The notes: a model not told the origin generated them from the sequence alone. 64,000 nt of DNA from Tritrichomonas musculus (GCA_039105265.1 JAPFFF010000019.1:868001-932000), one strand, 5' to 3'; numbered from the stretch's first letter, positions 40,323 to 52,200 are shown. A program made the numbers and translations.

Positions 40323-41318
40323 TTATGTTGCAATTAAATCATCAAGCAAATCATCACTCAAATCAATATTTTGGTTTAGAAGACGCATGGTTTGTTTATG
40401 ATCTTCATCCATCTGTTTAGTAACATCTAAAATAACTTCACCAAGATTAGTCAAAGCACGTGCAACAGGGAGACTAAGTGGCGGACGCTGAGCCATAATC
40501 ATTGTGTTAGCTAAAGTTTTAGAGGCTTCAAAAACTTCATTCTGCATTGCATTCCTCTGTGTTCGACAAGCTGATTCAACATTATCAACAAAAGATATTA
40601 ATGCATCAGGATTGTCAATGAAAAATTTTGCAGTTGGTATTTCAGCATGCGGTAAATCGGAAACTATAGATAAAGAACGAAGGAGATAATCAACTGATTT
40701 TTCATTCCTTTCTGCGATCTCATGCTGATGACTTACTTCTGACATAAGATCCAACATACGCTTTTTAAAGTTCATAAATTCTTTTTGGGTTTCCGTTAAG
40801 CGATTAATTATCTCTTTATGTGAATTCATTTGCGCTTGTATAAGCTTAGATGCACCTTCTTTGAATGAACTACGATGCGAAAGAACTTCAATTTGCTTAT
40901 CTGATAATTCATCCTGGAGATTGTGAATTTTCGTTTTTAGAGATAAATTTTCAACAGTTAATTGCGCATTTTTTGCTTCTTGTTTTGCAATTGAATTTTT
41001 TAGTTCGGCTATTTCATATCGAAGTGATGAAATTTCTTTTTGAGTTTCAGTACTAAATTTTGTATTTTCTTCTGATTGAGCTTTTTTCAAATTCGATAGC
41101 TCTTGCATTAAAATTTTTTCATTTTTAGATGGCGATGATGGCTGCTGAAGTGCTGCGTTTGATTCATATTGCGCTATTTGAGCTTTCAAAAGAGCAATTT
41201 GCTTTTGACTATCATCTGTAATTTTTGCAATTAATTCTTTTAAATTTACAATTTCAGTTTTTAAAGAACGAACTTCAGATTGGTCATGGGGAGCTGAAGA
41301 GAGACTTCTTCTTTCCAT
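40323..41318 (-). CDS. Coiled-coil protein of unknown function
   Basis: This is a 331-residue protein from the ATG at 41318 (MERRSLSSAPHD). The frame also opens at an ATG at 41399, adding 27 residues. I favour the shorter form because GACGTTTA lies 14-21 bases before 41318, as before other genes here. Residues about 15-200 are predicted coiled coil (EVRSLKTEIVNLKELIAKI). The C-terminal 130 residues look like a separate helical domain (ALISFVDNVESACRTQR, LPVARALTNLGEVILDV) with an acidic end. I do not recognise a family. It is 70-150 bp from the AP-2 mu gene on the same strand. Confidence 0.7.
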   Translation of the reverse strand: MERRSLSSAPHDQSEVRSLKTEIVNLKELIAKITDDSQKQIALLKAQIAQYESNAALQQPSSPSKNEKILMQELSNLKKAQSEENTKFSTETQKEISSLRYEIAELKNSIAKQEAKNAQLTVENLSLKTKIHNLQDELSDKQIEVLSHRSSFKEGASKLIQAQMNSHKEIINRLTETQKEFMNFKKRMLDLMSEVSHQHEIAERNEKSVDYLLRSLSIVSDLPHAEIPTAKFFIDNPDALISFVDNVESACRTQRNAMQNEVFEASKTLANTMIMAQRPPLSLPVARALTNLGEVILDVTKQMDEDHKQTMRLLNQNIDLSDDLLDDLIAT

Positions 41319-41469
41319 GTTTATGTTTATGTAAACGTCAAATCTCTCAATATTTGAATTAAAAAAATTAATAGTGCTTTTACAAAAATTTAAATCCATG
41401 AAAAATTGAATATGAAATTATAATTCATCTTTAGAAATTCATAAAATTTTGATATTATATCAAAAAAAT

Positions 41470-42774
41470 TTAAACCATTCTAACTTCATATTTACCAGCT
41501 TTTGTAACATATCTTAACCATTTTTCTGGAATGTATCCTGATTTTTCTACAACTTTGAGATATCTTAATGCAAGTCCTGAGGCCGAAAACATTGGAATAT
41601 TAAATTCTGCTGAAATTGGGAGAGTGAGCTTTGTTGCTGGCGAAGCTTTTGTTGTTGCTGCGAGGCAAGTGACAATAATAACAATATCTGCCTGTGATTT
41701 ACCAGGGAAGTTTGAAATTTTCCAAGCAACAGCATTTTGCTTTGATACATATTTTCCTTTTCCTGCGCTTGGCTGCACTTTAACATCAGAAGCATTTTCT
41801 GGCATTGGAATAGATAAAATAACTGGTGCAGCACAAAGTTTCATATCATATGTTGCACGGATATTAACACGAATTTCAAGTTTATTTCCTGGAAGATCGT
41901 GAACCATAGGAGTAATAGTAAATGGAACACCAATGTTTTCTGTCTTCCTGTATCTCATAAGTTCAAATTCACCATCAGGTGGGGTAAATGAAATAGCGCG
42001 ATCATTTGCAAAGTTTGTTAATTTAACGCATTGATGGAAAACCATATCATCAACTTCAATTGAAGCACCTGTACGAACAGCGGATGTGCCTGCTTTGTTT
42101 TCGGATTCAATAGAAACTTTATCATTGAAACCAATCTTACATTCTGGCATACCTGAAAGATAAACCTTCATCATAATATTTCCATTAACGCAAGCATCAA
42201 GAACTTTACCTGCTGGAGATACAAGAAGCGAAACTTTTTCAATAACATCGACAAATATTTCATTTCTCTTATACATAATGTTATTTGCTCTCCATGAAAT
42301 GGCACCTGTAGCCATGATTGTAACTTGGCTATCAGATACTTGCGAAGCATTTGATTGTGATTGACGTTGCGTAAGAAGTCTAAGGGCTTCTGGATCTGTA
42401 TTTTGTGGATATCCAGAATCGATCATTTCATCGAGGAGTTCAATAATATCAGGTGCTTCTCGCTTAACCGTACTAACGTTTAGTGTTTCTTTGATGTTGA
42501 GAACTTGGGTAATAACACGTGGCAATCTTGACAATAATTCGAAAATTGTTCCAGCATTTGCATTTTCTCTCGTGCATGCAACATAATATACTTCATTTTC
42601 GAGGTAGTGAAGGAAAGATGTATCGTCAACAATAACAGCCGGATTATCAGCTTCTTTTGCAGCAATAATGCTGATACGGTAATTGTCAAGTGCAGCCATA
42701 TTAAAGTCGTTTCGATAACGACGAATTGCAAGAATATCTCCTGTTCGATCGATAATTGCTATTGCGCTAATCAT
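41470..42774 (-). CDS. AP2M1: AP-2 clathrin adaptor complex, mu subunit
   Basis: This 434-residue protein is the expected length of AP mu chains. An N-terminal longin-like domain (1-135) is followed by the cargo-binding mu-homology domain (about 160-434). Diagnostic runs include ELLDEMIDSGYPQNTD, YLSGMPECKIGFNDK and PPDGEFELMRYRKT, which fit mu2 better than mu1. Asp 176 in FVDVIE and Trp 419 in EKWLRYV occupy the positions that hold the tyrosine of YxxPhi sorting signals. Thr 156 in ATGAISWR is at the place of the regulatory phosphorylation site of mu2. The protein should act in clathrin-coated pits at the plasma membrane. The C-terminus (EVRMV) differs from the usual ETRC. There is no intron. 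Confidence 0.92.
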   Translation of the reverse strand: MISAIAIIDRTGDILAIRRYRNDFNMAALDNYRISIIAAKEADNPAVIVDDTSFLHYLENEVYYVACTRENANAGTIFELLSRLPRVITQVLNIKETLNVSTVKREAPDIIELLDEMIDSGYPQNTDPEALRLLTQRQSQSNASQVSDSQVTIMATGAISWRANNIMYKRNEIFVDVIEKVSLLVSPAGKVLDACVNGNIMMKVYLSGMPECKIGFNDKVSIESENKAGTSAVRTGASIEVDDMVFHQCVKLTNFANDRAISFTPPDGEFELMRYRKTENIGVPFTITPMVHDLPGNKLEIRVNIRATYDMKLCAAPVILSIPMPENASDVKVQPSAGKGKYVSKQNAVAWKISNFPGKSQADIVIIVTCLAATTKASPATKLTLPISAEFNIPMFSASGLALRYLKVVEKSGYIPEKWLRYVTKAGKYEVRMV

Positions 42775-43249
42775 TTTGGATAATCTCGGTGTGAGCGATA
42801 AAAAATTACCCTTTTTCCCTTCACCTCATTTTCGATAATTAATTTTTTAAAGGTAAAAAATTTACCATTAAAAAAAAAGTGCCATCATATTTGAATATTA
42901 ATAATTTATTCAATTTTTAAATGGTTAGTGATTTTTTTGAAAGAAAATAAAAAAAAAAACTCTACCTATAATATAAAATAACTTATAAATAATAAATATT
43001 TATGAATTTAATTATATTAGATCGTCATTTAAAAACCAGTTCAGAAATTTTGAATTTAATATAATCGTTATTTTGGAAAAATTAAATTGATTTTAATCGG
43101 AGAAATCATTGAATTTGCTTTAATCGTTGATATTATTCATTTAAATTGAATAAACCAGATTTTTAGAGCTCACAAATAAAAACGTTTTTGATTATCAAAT
43201 TTGAATAAAAATAATTATTTATATAATTTTATAAAATTGGAACATTTTA
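42775..43249. other. intergenic region
   Basis: AT-rich spacer upstream of the AP-2 mu gene and downstream of the CYFIP gene. No gene, RNA or strong repeat is seen. Confidence 0.6.
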
Positions 43250-46200
43250 CTATTTCGGTTGCTTCTCTTTTAATTCAAGAGATGGTTTCAATGTAGTTAA
43301 TGTAAAGTTTGATGATGCTTTTAAGAAATTATATATTTTTAAGAAAGTTGATACAGAACATTGTCTATTATTTTCATTTGTATTTTCAACAATGCTTTGC
43401 CTCAATATTTGCTCACCAATAGAAAATACTTTATACATTGGTACTTGCTTTAATGTTTCCAAAATCAGTACAACAGGAATTAAAAGACTTTCACCATACT
43501 TTGATAGAGGAGAACTAGTAATGCTTTTAGATTTTTCATGACCATAGTTATAATAATAGCATTCTTTCAAACAATAAGCGAATTCAAGAACACTCCAAAC
43601 AGCAGCAAATCCAGTAAGTGATGGATAGTCTAATGGACATTTCGAAGTTTCAACAAAATCAGTTAAAACATCTTTTTCAGTTAAACGCTTTTTATATATT
43701 TGCAATATTATCAATTTAAATGGTTGAAGAATTTCACCAGCTTCCGGAGCAGCAACTAGTTTTTTATTTTTATATTCGTCATTATCAGTATTTGCAGAAG
43801 TAGTTGAGAAATTAAATATATAGCTTTTATTTAAATTGAAATTGTCATTACCATCAGATTCTTTCTCTTCTTTTGCCTTTTTTTCTTTCCATTTAAAAGT
43901 TTTCTTTAAAATATTGTATTTACTTCCAAACAATTTAAAGATATCGTCAAATGTTTCATCTAATTGCTCGCTTGGTATTTCCCCTGGTTTTTCATCAACG
44001 CATTTGCACATATAAAAGTATGCAAGAAATTGTTCTTCAGATAAACTTTTCAATGCATAAGCATTATCTATCATTTCAGCTACTGCAACTATGTTTCCGA
44101 GTTGTCTCAATGACAAATAAAGATTTTCTATGTCTTTGTCTTTTGCAATCCAACTATAAACCTTTTCATAATTAGAAAATGCATTATTGCTTCCAATTCC
44201 AAGTGGACTATCTCTAATTCGATGAATATTATTTTTATTTTTTCGATAATGCTCTACAAAATTATCAAAAGTAACAGCTGCAGCTTCTTTTAATCTTAAG
44301 ATAATTTTATATAATGCACCATCATTAATAAATTTCAAAACTTCTCTGAAATGCTTGACAGTTATTCCAGTCAAAGTTTGCCCTAAAAGTGAAATTGGAA
44401 TGTTATTCTTATTTGAACTAACATATACAATGAATCCATTATCTTTTGCTGGAGGGAAGAGACGATATGGTGCAGTATACAATGAATAAGTAGGAATAAT
44501 TTTCTCAAACAAGCTTTGATTGATACTTTCAAACAACAATGATGAAAAATTATTTGGTTCTCCTGTTTCAAGTGAAATTTGCATTATTTCATCGAAAGTT
44601 GCAATTGGGATTTCACATTCTACAAAGAATGTGTGCATTTTCCTATAAATTTCAATCATTGAAGAAAAGACAAAGATTGCTTGGATACCATAATTCCAAA
44701 CAACTTTTTCATATTCTTGAATTTCTGATATAAAGATATTTTTCAAAGTTTCGGCCAAATAAGTTTTCAATTCAACATGATGTCCTACTAAGAAAAGCAT
44801 ATTCTGTTGGAGACAAGTTTGAATTCTGCTGATTGAATTCTTATTTACAGAAGATTTCTTTGTATAAATCTCTTTTTCACCCATACTTTGCCTATTTTCA
44901 TCAATGTATCTTTCCGTGATATATCTTTTTACCGTTTTGAACGCATACCTCGAAAAGTTTACATTAATTAGAAGTAATGTACGATCACTTTCAGCCAAAA
45001 TTTCTTCATACAGTATTTTTGATTCAAGATTGTTCAATGCTACTTTGGCAGCATCATCGTATATTGATAATGGGTAAAACATATCACCAGTTAATTCACC
45101 AGATGAATCAGCTCGTGCAATTGAGAAATTAATGAGCATACAAGGAAGAGACGATGTCAATGGAAAATATATTGCTTTTTGATTTTGAATGGCCTCTTTT
45201 GGCATTGTTTGAAGCACTTGTGAACGGTATTCGTCAAGAAGTGTTTCTTTGAAATATAGTGATGATTGATCATATACAATTGACATTGTTGTTTCAAGTT
45301 GTAGAATATCACAATAATATTTGCTATCTTTCAAAAAGCTTGTTAAAAGGGCTGTATCTTCTGGTGTTAATGTAACTTTAGAAAATATGCCACCTTTGAC
45401 TGTCATTCGTTCCTTTGATTCTGGATTGATGAACTGTTGAAGTTTTGCTCTAAAAACTCTGATTAAGTAAGTTGCTTTTGAAAACACACGAAGTTTGGAA
45501 TCTGATATTTCTTGAATTTTATCAAACTCAGATTTGATAGTATCAAAAAGTGGTTTCGAGTGCTCTTCAATTTTATGGTATATTTCATCAATAAAAGTAA
45601 TGACGCTATTATAAATATAAAATGATAAGCATTCATAAACTTTGGAATAATAAGACATCAATAATTCACGTAAGAGACGGCAAACAGTGAGAATTTTCAT
45701 GATATTATCTCTTTCATCATCACTTATTTCGTTAGTCATGGCAATTTCATAGTAAGATTTTGGTACCTGGCCATCATTTTTATCATCACTTGCATTTTCA
45801 TTACTACTTACACTTTCTGTTTTATTTGCATTTTCGTTATTATTTTCATTATTGCTTGTGTTTTCGTTGCTATTTGCATTTTCATTGCTTTCTGTACTTT
45901 CATTATTGTTTTCGTTTTCGTTATTATTTGCATTTTCATTGTTTTCTGTATTTTCATTATTGTTTGAATTATCATTTGTGTTGTCATTAGTATTTTGGTT
46001 AGAAGCATCGTTACTTTGATTCTTTCTACTTTGCGCTGTGTAATATTTTAGTATGATAAATTCTGATATGTAGGATATTGCATTATTACTATTTTGAAGC
46101 ACATTTATTAAATCCAAATAGAGAGATTTAATATCAAAGTCTGATAGATTTTCATTTGCTATCTTTGTGGAGTAATCCTGTGAAAATAATCGAAAAATTG

Positions 46201-47314
46201 TAAATAGACTATTTTTAATTTCAGAGAGAGTTATAGAAGCTTTTTGTTCAGCTTTTTTGGATGTTAACGAAATTAGCGGTGAAAGAATTTTTTTGATTGC
46301 ATTTTTCTTCTTATGTGGATCTTCTAGCTCAGCAAAATTATAATGAGCACAGCATTGATCGAATTCAACGGAAAATTCAAAAACAAGAATAAGACAAGGG
46401 TGGTCTTCTCTGTATTTGTGTAAGAAAGGGTAGATATCATCAGGTAAACTATTCAAAACCAAATTATTCTCTTTTTCTTTGGGTTTTAATTGGCGTTCAT
46501 GCTCTAAAAATATTCTATGCATATCAATCATATAAAGAAGGGCAATTATATAAGCAGTTCCATAATCTGAACGAATATAGTTATGCTCATCGGTTGATAC
46601 TTTAATATGCTTCCATAAAACATTAAAAACTACTTTGAATCCTTCTGGTTCAATATTTAAACTAATAAGATGCTGAATAGTTTCTTCTTTTAAGGCATTT
46701 ATAGAATTAAATTTTTGATGAAAGTCTTGAATAAATTGTATGCAATCCTTACCTTCGTCGTGCCCATCTAATAAAGATGATAATATTTGAACATCATTCA
46801 TAATTGAAACTTTTTCGGTATATAAAGCATTGAAACAAAATAATTTAAATATTAAGAAACATATTTGATCTAGTAATTCATTAAAATAAAGCCCTTCAGA
46901 CCAAATTTGAGATTGAGAAAAAATTTGACCGATAATCGCTATTGCTGTTGAAGTATGATTTCTGAAATCTTGTAAATTTTTTTGTAAATCATTAAGAATC
47001 TGAATAACATTAGATGAATATATTTCATACGAAATTTTTCCTTCGATTTTTTCTTTAAGACCAGTCGCTTTAGGTCGTATTTGATACAATGTATAAATAT
47101 CTTTTTCTAGAAGATTAATCTGACCATTTATTAGTTTAATGTTGTCTAAACTTTCACCTCCATTAATATCAACAGCTGATGAAGGAAAATCAATCATTGT
47201 TGAAATGGGGACATTGCGAGGTGATGTTCCAACAATTGGATAATCATTTATATTTTTCCATTGCTTAATTACAGATTCACTAGCTAAATCGATTCCTGGC
47301 GAAAGCGGTTTCAT
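43250..47314 (-). CDS. CYFIP: CYFIP/Sra1-like subunit of the SCAR/WAVE complex
   Basis: This 1354-residue protein is close to the ~1250 residues of CYFIP. CYFIP binds active Rac and holds the SCAR/WAVE protein inactive until needed for Arp2/3-driven actin growth. Recognisable stretches include FPLTSSLPCMLINF (near 715) with YPLSIYDDAAKVALNNLESK, parallel to FPIEMSMPWILTDH and YSLDLYNDSAHYALTRFNK in CYFIP. FDEIMQISLETG followed by LFEKIIPTYSL parallels DAMFREANHN...YDFLPNYCY. An Asn/Glu-rich low-complexity insert (about 430-510) is lineage-specific. NCKAP1, its tight partner, lies at 55998-59213 on the same strand. The match is spread along the protein, so the call is good although overall identity is low. 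Confidence 0.85.
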   Translation of the reverse strand: MKPLSPGIDLASESVIKQWKNINDYPIVGTSPRNVPISTMIDFPSSAVDINGGESLDNIKLINGQINLLEKDIYTLYQIRPKATGLKEKIEGKISYEIYSSNVIQILNDLQKNLQDFRNHTSTAIAIIGQIFSQSQIWSEGLYFNELLDQICFLIFKLFCFNALYTEKVSIMNDVQILSSLLDGHDEGKDCIQFIQDFHQKFNSINALKEETIQHLISLNIEPEGFKVVFNVLWKHIKVSTDEHNYIRSDYGTAYIIALLYMIDMHRIFLEHERQLKPKEKENNLVLNSLPDDIYPFLHKYREDHPCLILVFEFSVEFDQCCAHYNFAELEDPHKKKNAIKKILSPLISLTSKKAEQKASITLSEIKNSLFTIFRLFSQDYSTKIANENLSDFDIKSLYLDLINVLQNSNNAISYISEFIILKYYTAQSRKNQSNDASNQNTNDNTNDNSNNNENTENNENANNNENENNNESTESNENANSNENTSNNENNNENANKTESVSSNENASDDKNDGQVPKSYYEIAMTNEISDDERDNIMKILTVCRLLRELLMSYYSKVYECLSFYIYNSVITFIDEIYHKIEEHSKPLFDTIKSEFDKIQEISDSKLRVFSKATYLIRVFRAKLQQFINPESKERMTVKGGIFSKVTLTPEDTALLTSFLKDSKYYCDILQLETTMSIVYDQSSLYFKETLLDEYRSQVLQTMPKEAIQNQKAIYFPLTSSLPCMLINFSIARADSSGELTGDMFYPLSIYDDAAKVALNNLESKILYEEILAESDRTLLLINVNFSRYAFKTVKRYITERYIDENRQSMGEKEIYTKKSSVNKNSISRIQTCLQQNMLFLVGHHVELKTYLAETLKNIFISEIQEYEKVVWNYGIQAIFVFSSMIEIYRKMHTFFVECEIPIATFDEIMQISLETGEPNNFSSLLFESINQSLFEKIIPTYSLYTAPYRLFPPAKDNGFIVYVSSNKNNIPISLLGQTLTGITVKHFREVLKFINDGALYKIILRLKEAAAVTFDNFVEHYRKNKNNIHRIRDSPLGIGSNNAFSNYEKVYSWIAKDKDIENLYLSLRQLGNIVAVAEMIDNAYALKSLSEEQFLAYFYMCKCVDEKPGEIPSEQLDETFDDIFKLFGSKYNILKKTFKWKEKKAKEEKESDGNDNFNLNKSYIFNFSTTSANTDNDEYKNKKLVAAPEAGEILQPFKLIILQIYKKRLTEKDVLTDFVETSKCPLDYPSLTGFAAVWSVLEFAYCLKECYYYNYGHEKSKSITSSPLSKYGESLLIPVVLILETLKQVPMYKVFSIGEQILRQSIVENTNENNRQCSVSTFLKIYNFLKASSNFTLTTLKPSLELKEKQPK

Positions 47315-47747
47315 TGTGAGGAAAAAAAATCTTGCTTGATAATGGCAAAATTTTCAATAAAAATTTTTAAAATTTAATAATATTTCTTGACGGTATGAAT
47401 ATAAATCGTAATATTTATAATTTTTGAGTTTAAAATTAAATAATAGCCATATTATTTGATTTTATAAACAAAACTTCAAAATTTTTATAAAATCGGATTA
47501 TTATTGATAATAAACAGAGAACTAGATTCTAAAACGAACATAACTGTAAAGATAATCACATGAGATTCATAAGCACAAAGATAAAAAGAAAAGAAAAGAA
47601 AAAAGTATTGAATGATTGAAAAGATTAATTGTATTGAGTTTATTTAATGAAAATATTAAAAAAATATATTAAACAATATGGTGAGAGTAATTATAATAAC
47701 TTTATTACAATGATTTCAATATTGATAATATTATCGAATAGAAATAT
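47315..47747. other. intergenic region
   Basis: 433 bp without a supported gene. The sequence is AT-rich with an AAGAAAAG run near 47590. Confidence 0.6.
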
Positions 47748-48755
47748 TTACTTCTTCTTTGGAGGAGGTTTCTTAACTTGGGGCTTTTCTTGAATTCGAA
47801 TTTCAAGTTCTTTAATTTTCCCGTACAAAAGTTTTTCTTTTTCTTCAAAGTCGGCTATGAATTTCTCATGCATTTGCTGAAGAGAATCACGCAACATTTC
47901 AATCGGTACATCTGGACCAGGTTCTTCTGGCTGTTCACCTTCTGCGTTCGCTTCTTTTGCAGCTTCAGCAAGAGCAGCTTCTCTTGCAGATGTACCTTGG
48001 CTTTTATTTCCATCTTTACCTTTGCCTGATGTTTTTTCGGATGCTTCTTTCTTATCTCTGGGTGATCTGGGAGATTTAGGAGATTTTCCAGGCTTCTGTT
48101 GGGCTTGTTGTGTTGGTATTGTTGGAGTTTGCTCTCCAGATGCTTCTGTTTTGGCTTCTTCACCTTCAGGCTTTTCTTTAGGAACCATTTCCATTTCTAA
48201 AAGCGGTGGAAGAGAAATAGGGGAAACTTGAACTGGAAATGCAGTTCTAAATGATAAAAGAGGCTTTTGAGTAAAACAATTAATAATTAATTTTATATGG
48301 CGGAAAAATGTATTGATAAAGAAATCGTTAATAAGTTTTATATCAGCTAATTCAAAAATAAGAGTGGCTTTTGGCGGCCTGTCAACTGAATGAGCTAATA
48401 AAATTTCTTCGTATTTTTTAAAAAGTTTTTCTGGAAGATAAAATGATGATGACCTTGTAAGACGAAAAATGTGAAGGTATATTGACAAAAAAACGATAGC
48501 TTTGGGATAAGCAAAATCATTATCAGAAGCAAAAAGAATTGCGCCATGCATCATATCGATGAGAGCTTCAAGCGAAGGTTGGTCAAAAACATATTGATCG
48601 AGATTAAACAAAAATTGAATGCGAGCGCGATACATTTGCTGATCAGGACATTGATAAATGCTAAATAAATTTTGAGCTGTAATAACTGGATCAACTAATG
48701 ATTTCTGCTGGACGAAAGCGTCAATTCCAGCAAATTCTTCTTCACTCATATCCAT
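47748..48755 (-). CDS. CLAMP-domain protein, flagellar C1a-32-like
   Basis: This is a 335-residue protein. Residues about 45-175 match the CLAMP domain of the Chlamydomonas C1a-32 central-pair subunit and its animal counterpart CFAP119/CCDC189. The key stretch is YEEILLAHSVDRPPKATLIF, then LINDFFINTFFRHIKL, parallel to LLCHSVHRPPFSIDLF...ITDYVLNTYFRHYKLY. The C1a projection of the central pair helps control flagellar beating, fitting an organism with motile flagella. The middle is Pro/Ser/Lys-rich linker, followed by a short coiled coil (about 285-325, EKFIADFEEKEKLLYGKIKE) and a basic end (PPPKKK). The start is the first of two close ATGs. Confidence 0.78.
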   Translation of the reverse strand: MDMSEEEFAGIDAFVQQKSLVDPVITAQNLFSIYQCPDQQMYRARIQFLFNLDQYVFDQPSLEALIDMMHGAILFASDNDFAYPKAIVFLSIYLHIFRLTRSSSFYLPEKLFKKYEEILLAHSVDRPPKATLIFELADIKLINDFFINTFFRHIKLIINCFTQKPLLSFRTAFPVQVSPISLPPLLEMEMVPKEKPEGEEAKTEASGEQTPTIPTQQAQQKPGKSPKSPRSPRDKKEASEKTSGKGKDGNKSQGTSAREAALAEAAKEANAEGEQPEEPGPDVPIEMLRDSLQQMHEKFIADFEEKEKLLYGKIKELEIRIQEKPQVKKPPPKKK

Positions 48756-49272
48756 TTTTATCTATAATTAACTTTTTAAACACACTGTCTCAAAATAAAT
48801 TTACAAAAAAATAACGTACATTAAAAAACGTGTTATTTCAAAATTGTGAGTTTTTTTGTTCTTATTAGTATTGATGTCTTAAATGATCATCAAAATATAT
48901 TTGGCTTTAATTTTAAAAACAAATAAAAATGTTAGATCAAGAATTAGATCTAAGTACTGAATAGAAAAAAATTAAATTTAAATCAAACAAAAAAAAGGTA
49001 TTAATTATTTCGAGAGGGAATAGATCATTAATCATTATTATTATCATTTAAATATAGCTGCATACATTGTTTAAATTCATAGATTAAATCCTAATGTATA
49101 ATATTTGAAAAAATAAATGAAAATGTTGATATAAAAATTACAAAATTATTTTATTTTTCTTTTAATTGATTGATATAATCAATTATTAGCATCATTGGTT
49201 TGTTTTTATTATGAATCGTTTACAAATGATTCAAAAAATTGCCGTTTACTTATTCCAAAATTAAAAAAAATT
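48756..49272. promoter_or_regulatory. divergent intergenic region
   Basis: 517 bp between two divergent genes, expected to contain both promoters. On the right-hand gene's side two CGTTTAC copies lie at 49217-49223 and 49243-49249, 24-56 bases before the ATG. No gene is present. Upstream ATG-less reading continues to a TTG at 49195. Confidence 0.4.
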
Positions 49273-52200
49273 ATGAATAGCTCTCGCATGGATCAGCATA
49301 CATCTTTTGATTTAATGTCTCTCATTGGAGACATAGATTCCAATTGTGTTAGCGTTATTGGACAGCAGCAACTCTCTCAAATTGATTCTTTACAAGTCCA
49401 AGTTGATTCATTAAAGCATCAGCTCATGGAAAAAGAAGAAATGATTGCATATTTGAAAAAACAGCAGCGTCATCGCGGTTCTTCGATTAATATTACTACA
49501 ATTACTCAAATTATTAGAAGATTATTGAAAACCTTGAAAAAAAAAGATGCAAAGCTTGCTCAGCGCCTTCAAGAAATTGACAATGAACCAGATCCAGTTA
49601 ATAAAATTGAGAAATTTGCATTATTTATGGAAGAATATGCTCAAAGGAATAATTCACTTGATTCGCAAACACGACGTGAGATTGAATCCAAAATAAGAGA
49701 TGAATATGCAAAGAAAAATGCATCTCGTGAATCACAAATTAGACGCGAAATTGAATCCAAATTAAAGGACGAATATGCAAAGAAAAATGCAGCATTAGAA
49801 TCACAACTTCGACTTGAAATTGAATCCAAATTAAGAAATGAACTTGCCCCACAAACAAAACGTAATCTTGAACAAGAATTGAGAAACGGACTTAAACAGC
49901 AATTAAAGAGTGAACTCACTCCTCAAATAAGAGCCGAACTAGAAAAAACAATCAGAAGAGAGCTTGAGCCGCAAGTTAGGCAAAAGCTTGAACAAACAAT
50001 AAGGCCAGCTTTAGATAAACAAATCAGAAAAGAGCTTGAGCCTCGTATAAGAGAAGAACTTGAGCTACAACTCAAAAGGGAACTTATTCCACAAATAAGA
50101 GATGAGTTAGAGCAGCAGCTAAGACAAGAACTTACTAAACAAATAAGAGGAGAACTTGAGAATCCGATCAAAGATGAGCTTAGTCAACAAATCAGACCAG
50201 TTTTGGCACGAGAGATTCAACAAGAACTAGAACCACAAATAAGAACAGACTTGGATCAAGAGTTAAGATCACAACTTATGCAACAAATTAGTGATGAGCT
50301 TGAACCACAAATCCGAAGAAAACTTGAATCCCAAATTAGATCTGAACTAGAACAACAACTTGGATCGCAGCTTGAACAACAAATCCGAAGAGAACTTGAA
50401 CCTCAAGTTAGATCTGCACTGGGTCAGGAATTTAGAACAGAACTTGAACCACAAGTTAGATCTGAAATAGAACAACAGCTTAAATCGCAAATTGAACCAC
50501 AAGTTAGAAGAGAACTTGAACCACAAATTAGAAGAGAGCTTGAACCACAAGTTAAATCTGAACTAGAACAGCAATTTAAATCGCAAGTTGAGCCACAAAT
50601 TAGGAGAGAGCTCGAGCCACAAGTTAGATCTGAGTTAGAACAACAACTTAGATCTCAAATTGAACCACAAGTTAGAAGAGAGCTTGAGCCACAAATTAGA
50701 TCTGAACTAGAACAACAGCTTAAGTCGCAACTTGCGCCACAAGTTCGATCTGAACTAGAACAGCAATTTAAGTCACAAGTTGAGCCACAAGTTAGAAGAG
50801 AACTCGAACCACAAATTAGATCTGAGTTAGAACAGCAACTTAGATCGCAAATTGAGCCACAAGTTAGAAGAGAACTCGAACCACAAATTAAATCTGAACT
50901 AGAACAACAGCTTAAATCGCAAATTGAACCACATGTTAGAAGAGAGATCGAACCACAAGTTCGATCTGAGTTAGAACAGCAATTTAAGTCACAACTTGGA
51001 CCACAAGTTAGATCTGAACTTGAACAGCAATTTAAGTCACAGCTTGAGCCGCAAGTTCGATCTGAATTAGAACAGCAAATTAAATCACAAGTTGAGCCAC
51101 AAGTTAGAAAAGAGCTCGAACCACAAATTAGATCTGAGCTTGAACAACAGCTCAAATCACAAGTTGAACCGCAAGTTAAAAGAGAGCTTGAGCCACAAGT
51201 TCGATCTGAACTAGAGCAACAAATCCGAAGAGAACTCGAGCCACAAATCAGATCTGAATTAGAGAAATCAATTTCTGAGCAATTTGGCCAGCAAATTAAG
51301 CCAACATTAGAAAGGCAAATACACGAAGAATTAGAGCCACAAATTAAAGGACAACTTGAAAAGCAGATAAAACCAGATTTGGAAAATCAAATCAGAAGAG
51401 AGCTCGAACCGCAAGTAAGAAGAGAACTTGAACAAGAAATAGTTCCATCTTTAAGACAGCAAATTCAACAAGAATTAGAGCCACAAATTAAGAGAGAACT
51501 TGAAAATCAAATGCGACCAGATTTAGAAAATCAAATCAGAAGAGAACTCGAACCTCAAGTTAAATCAGAATTACAACAATCAGTCAAAGAGGAGCTAGGC
51601 CAATCAATGAAACCAGCATTAGAAAGACAAATTCAGCAAGAATTAGAACCGCAAATCAAAGTACAACTCGAAAAGCAAATGAGACCAGATTTAGAAAACC
51701 AAATGAGAAGAGAACTCGAGCCGCAAATTAGGAGAGAGCTTGAACAAGAAATGAGGCCATCTTTAAGGCAGCAAATTCAACAAGAATTAGAGCCACAAAT
51801 TAAGAGAGAACTTGAACCACAAATTCGCAATCAACTTGAATACAGAGTAAGAGACGAATTAGAGCAAAAGAACAGAAATGAACTTGATCAGTCAAGAGGA
51901 CTTCTTGAAAACCAACTTAAAAGAGAGCTTGAGCCACAAGTCAGAAGATCTCTTCAATATCAACTTCAAAGTGAATTGGAACCTCAAGTTAGACAATCTC
52001 TTGAATCACAACTTAGACCAGTACTTGAACGTGAAATACGACAAGAACTTGAGCCGCAAATTCGAAGAGATCTTCAACAAAATAATTACCATGATAATCA
52101 ATATCTCAATAACTCTTATGGATTCAATGATCGAAATTCAATATATGAGCAGGCAAAGAAAGAAGTCACTCCAATGATTCGTGAATCATTAAGAGATGAA

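Noticed and set aside
49195-49272. Upstream extension of the octapeptide protein
   Set aside because: The extension begins at a TTG. The first ATG in frame is at 49273, with CGTTTAC motifs just upstream.
50655-51155. 166-codon Cys/Ser-rich minus-strand open frame
   Set aside because: It is the antisense shadow of the 24-bp octapeptide repeat. The plus-strand frame spans the whole region with flanking unique domains.
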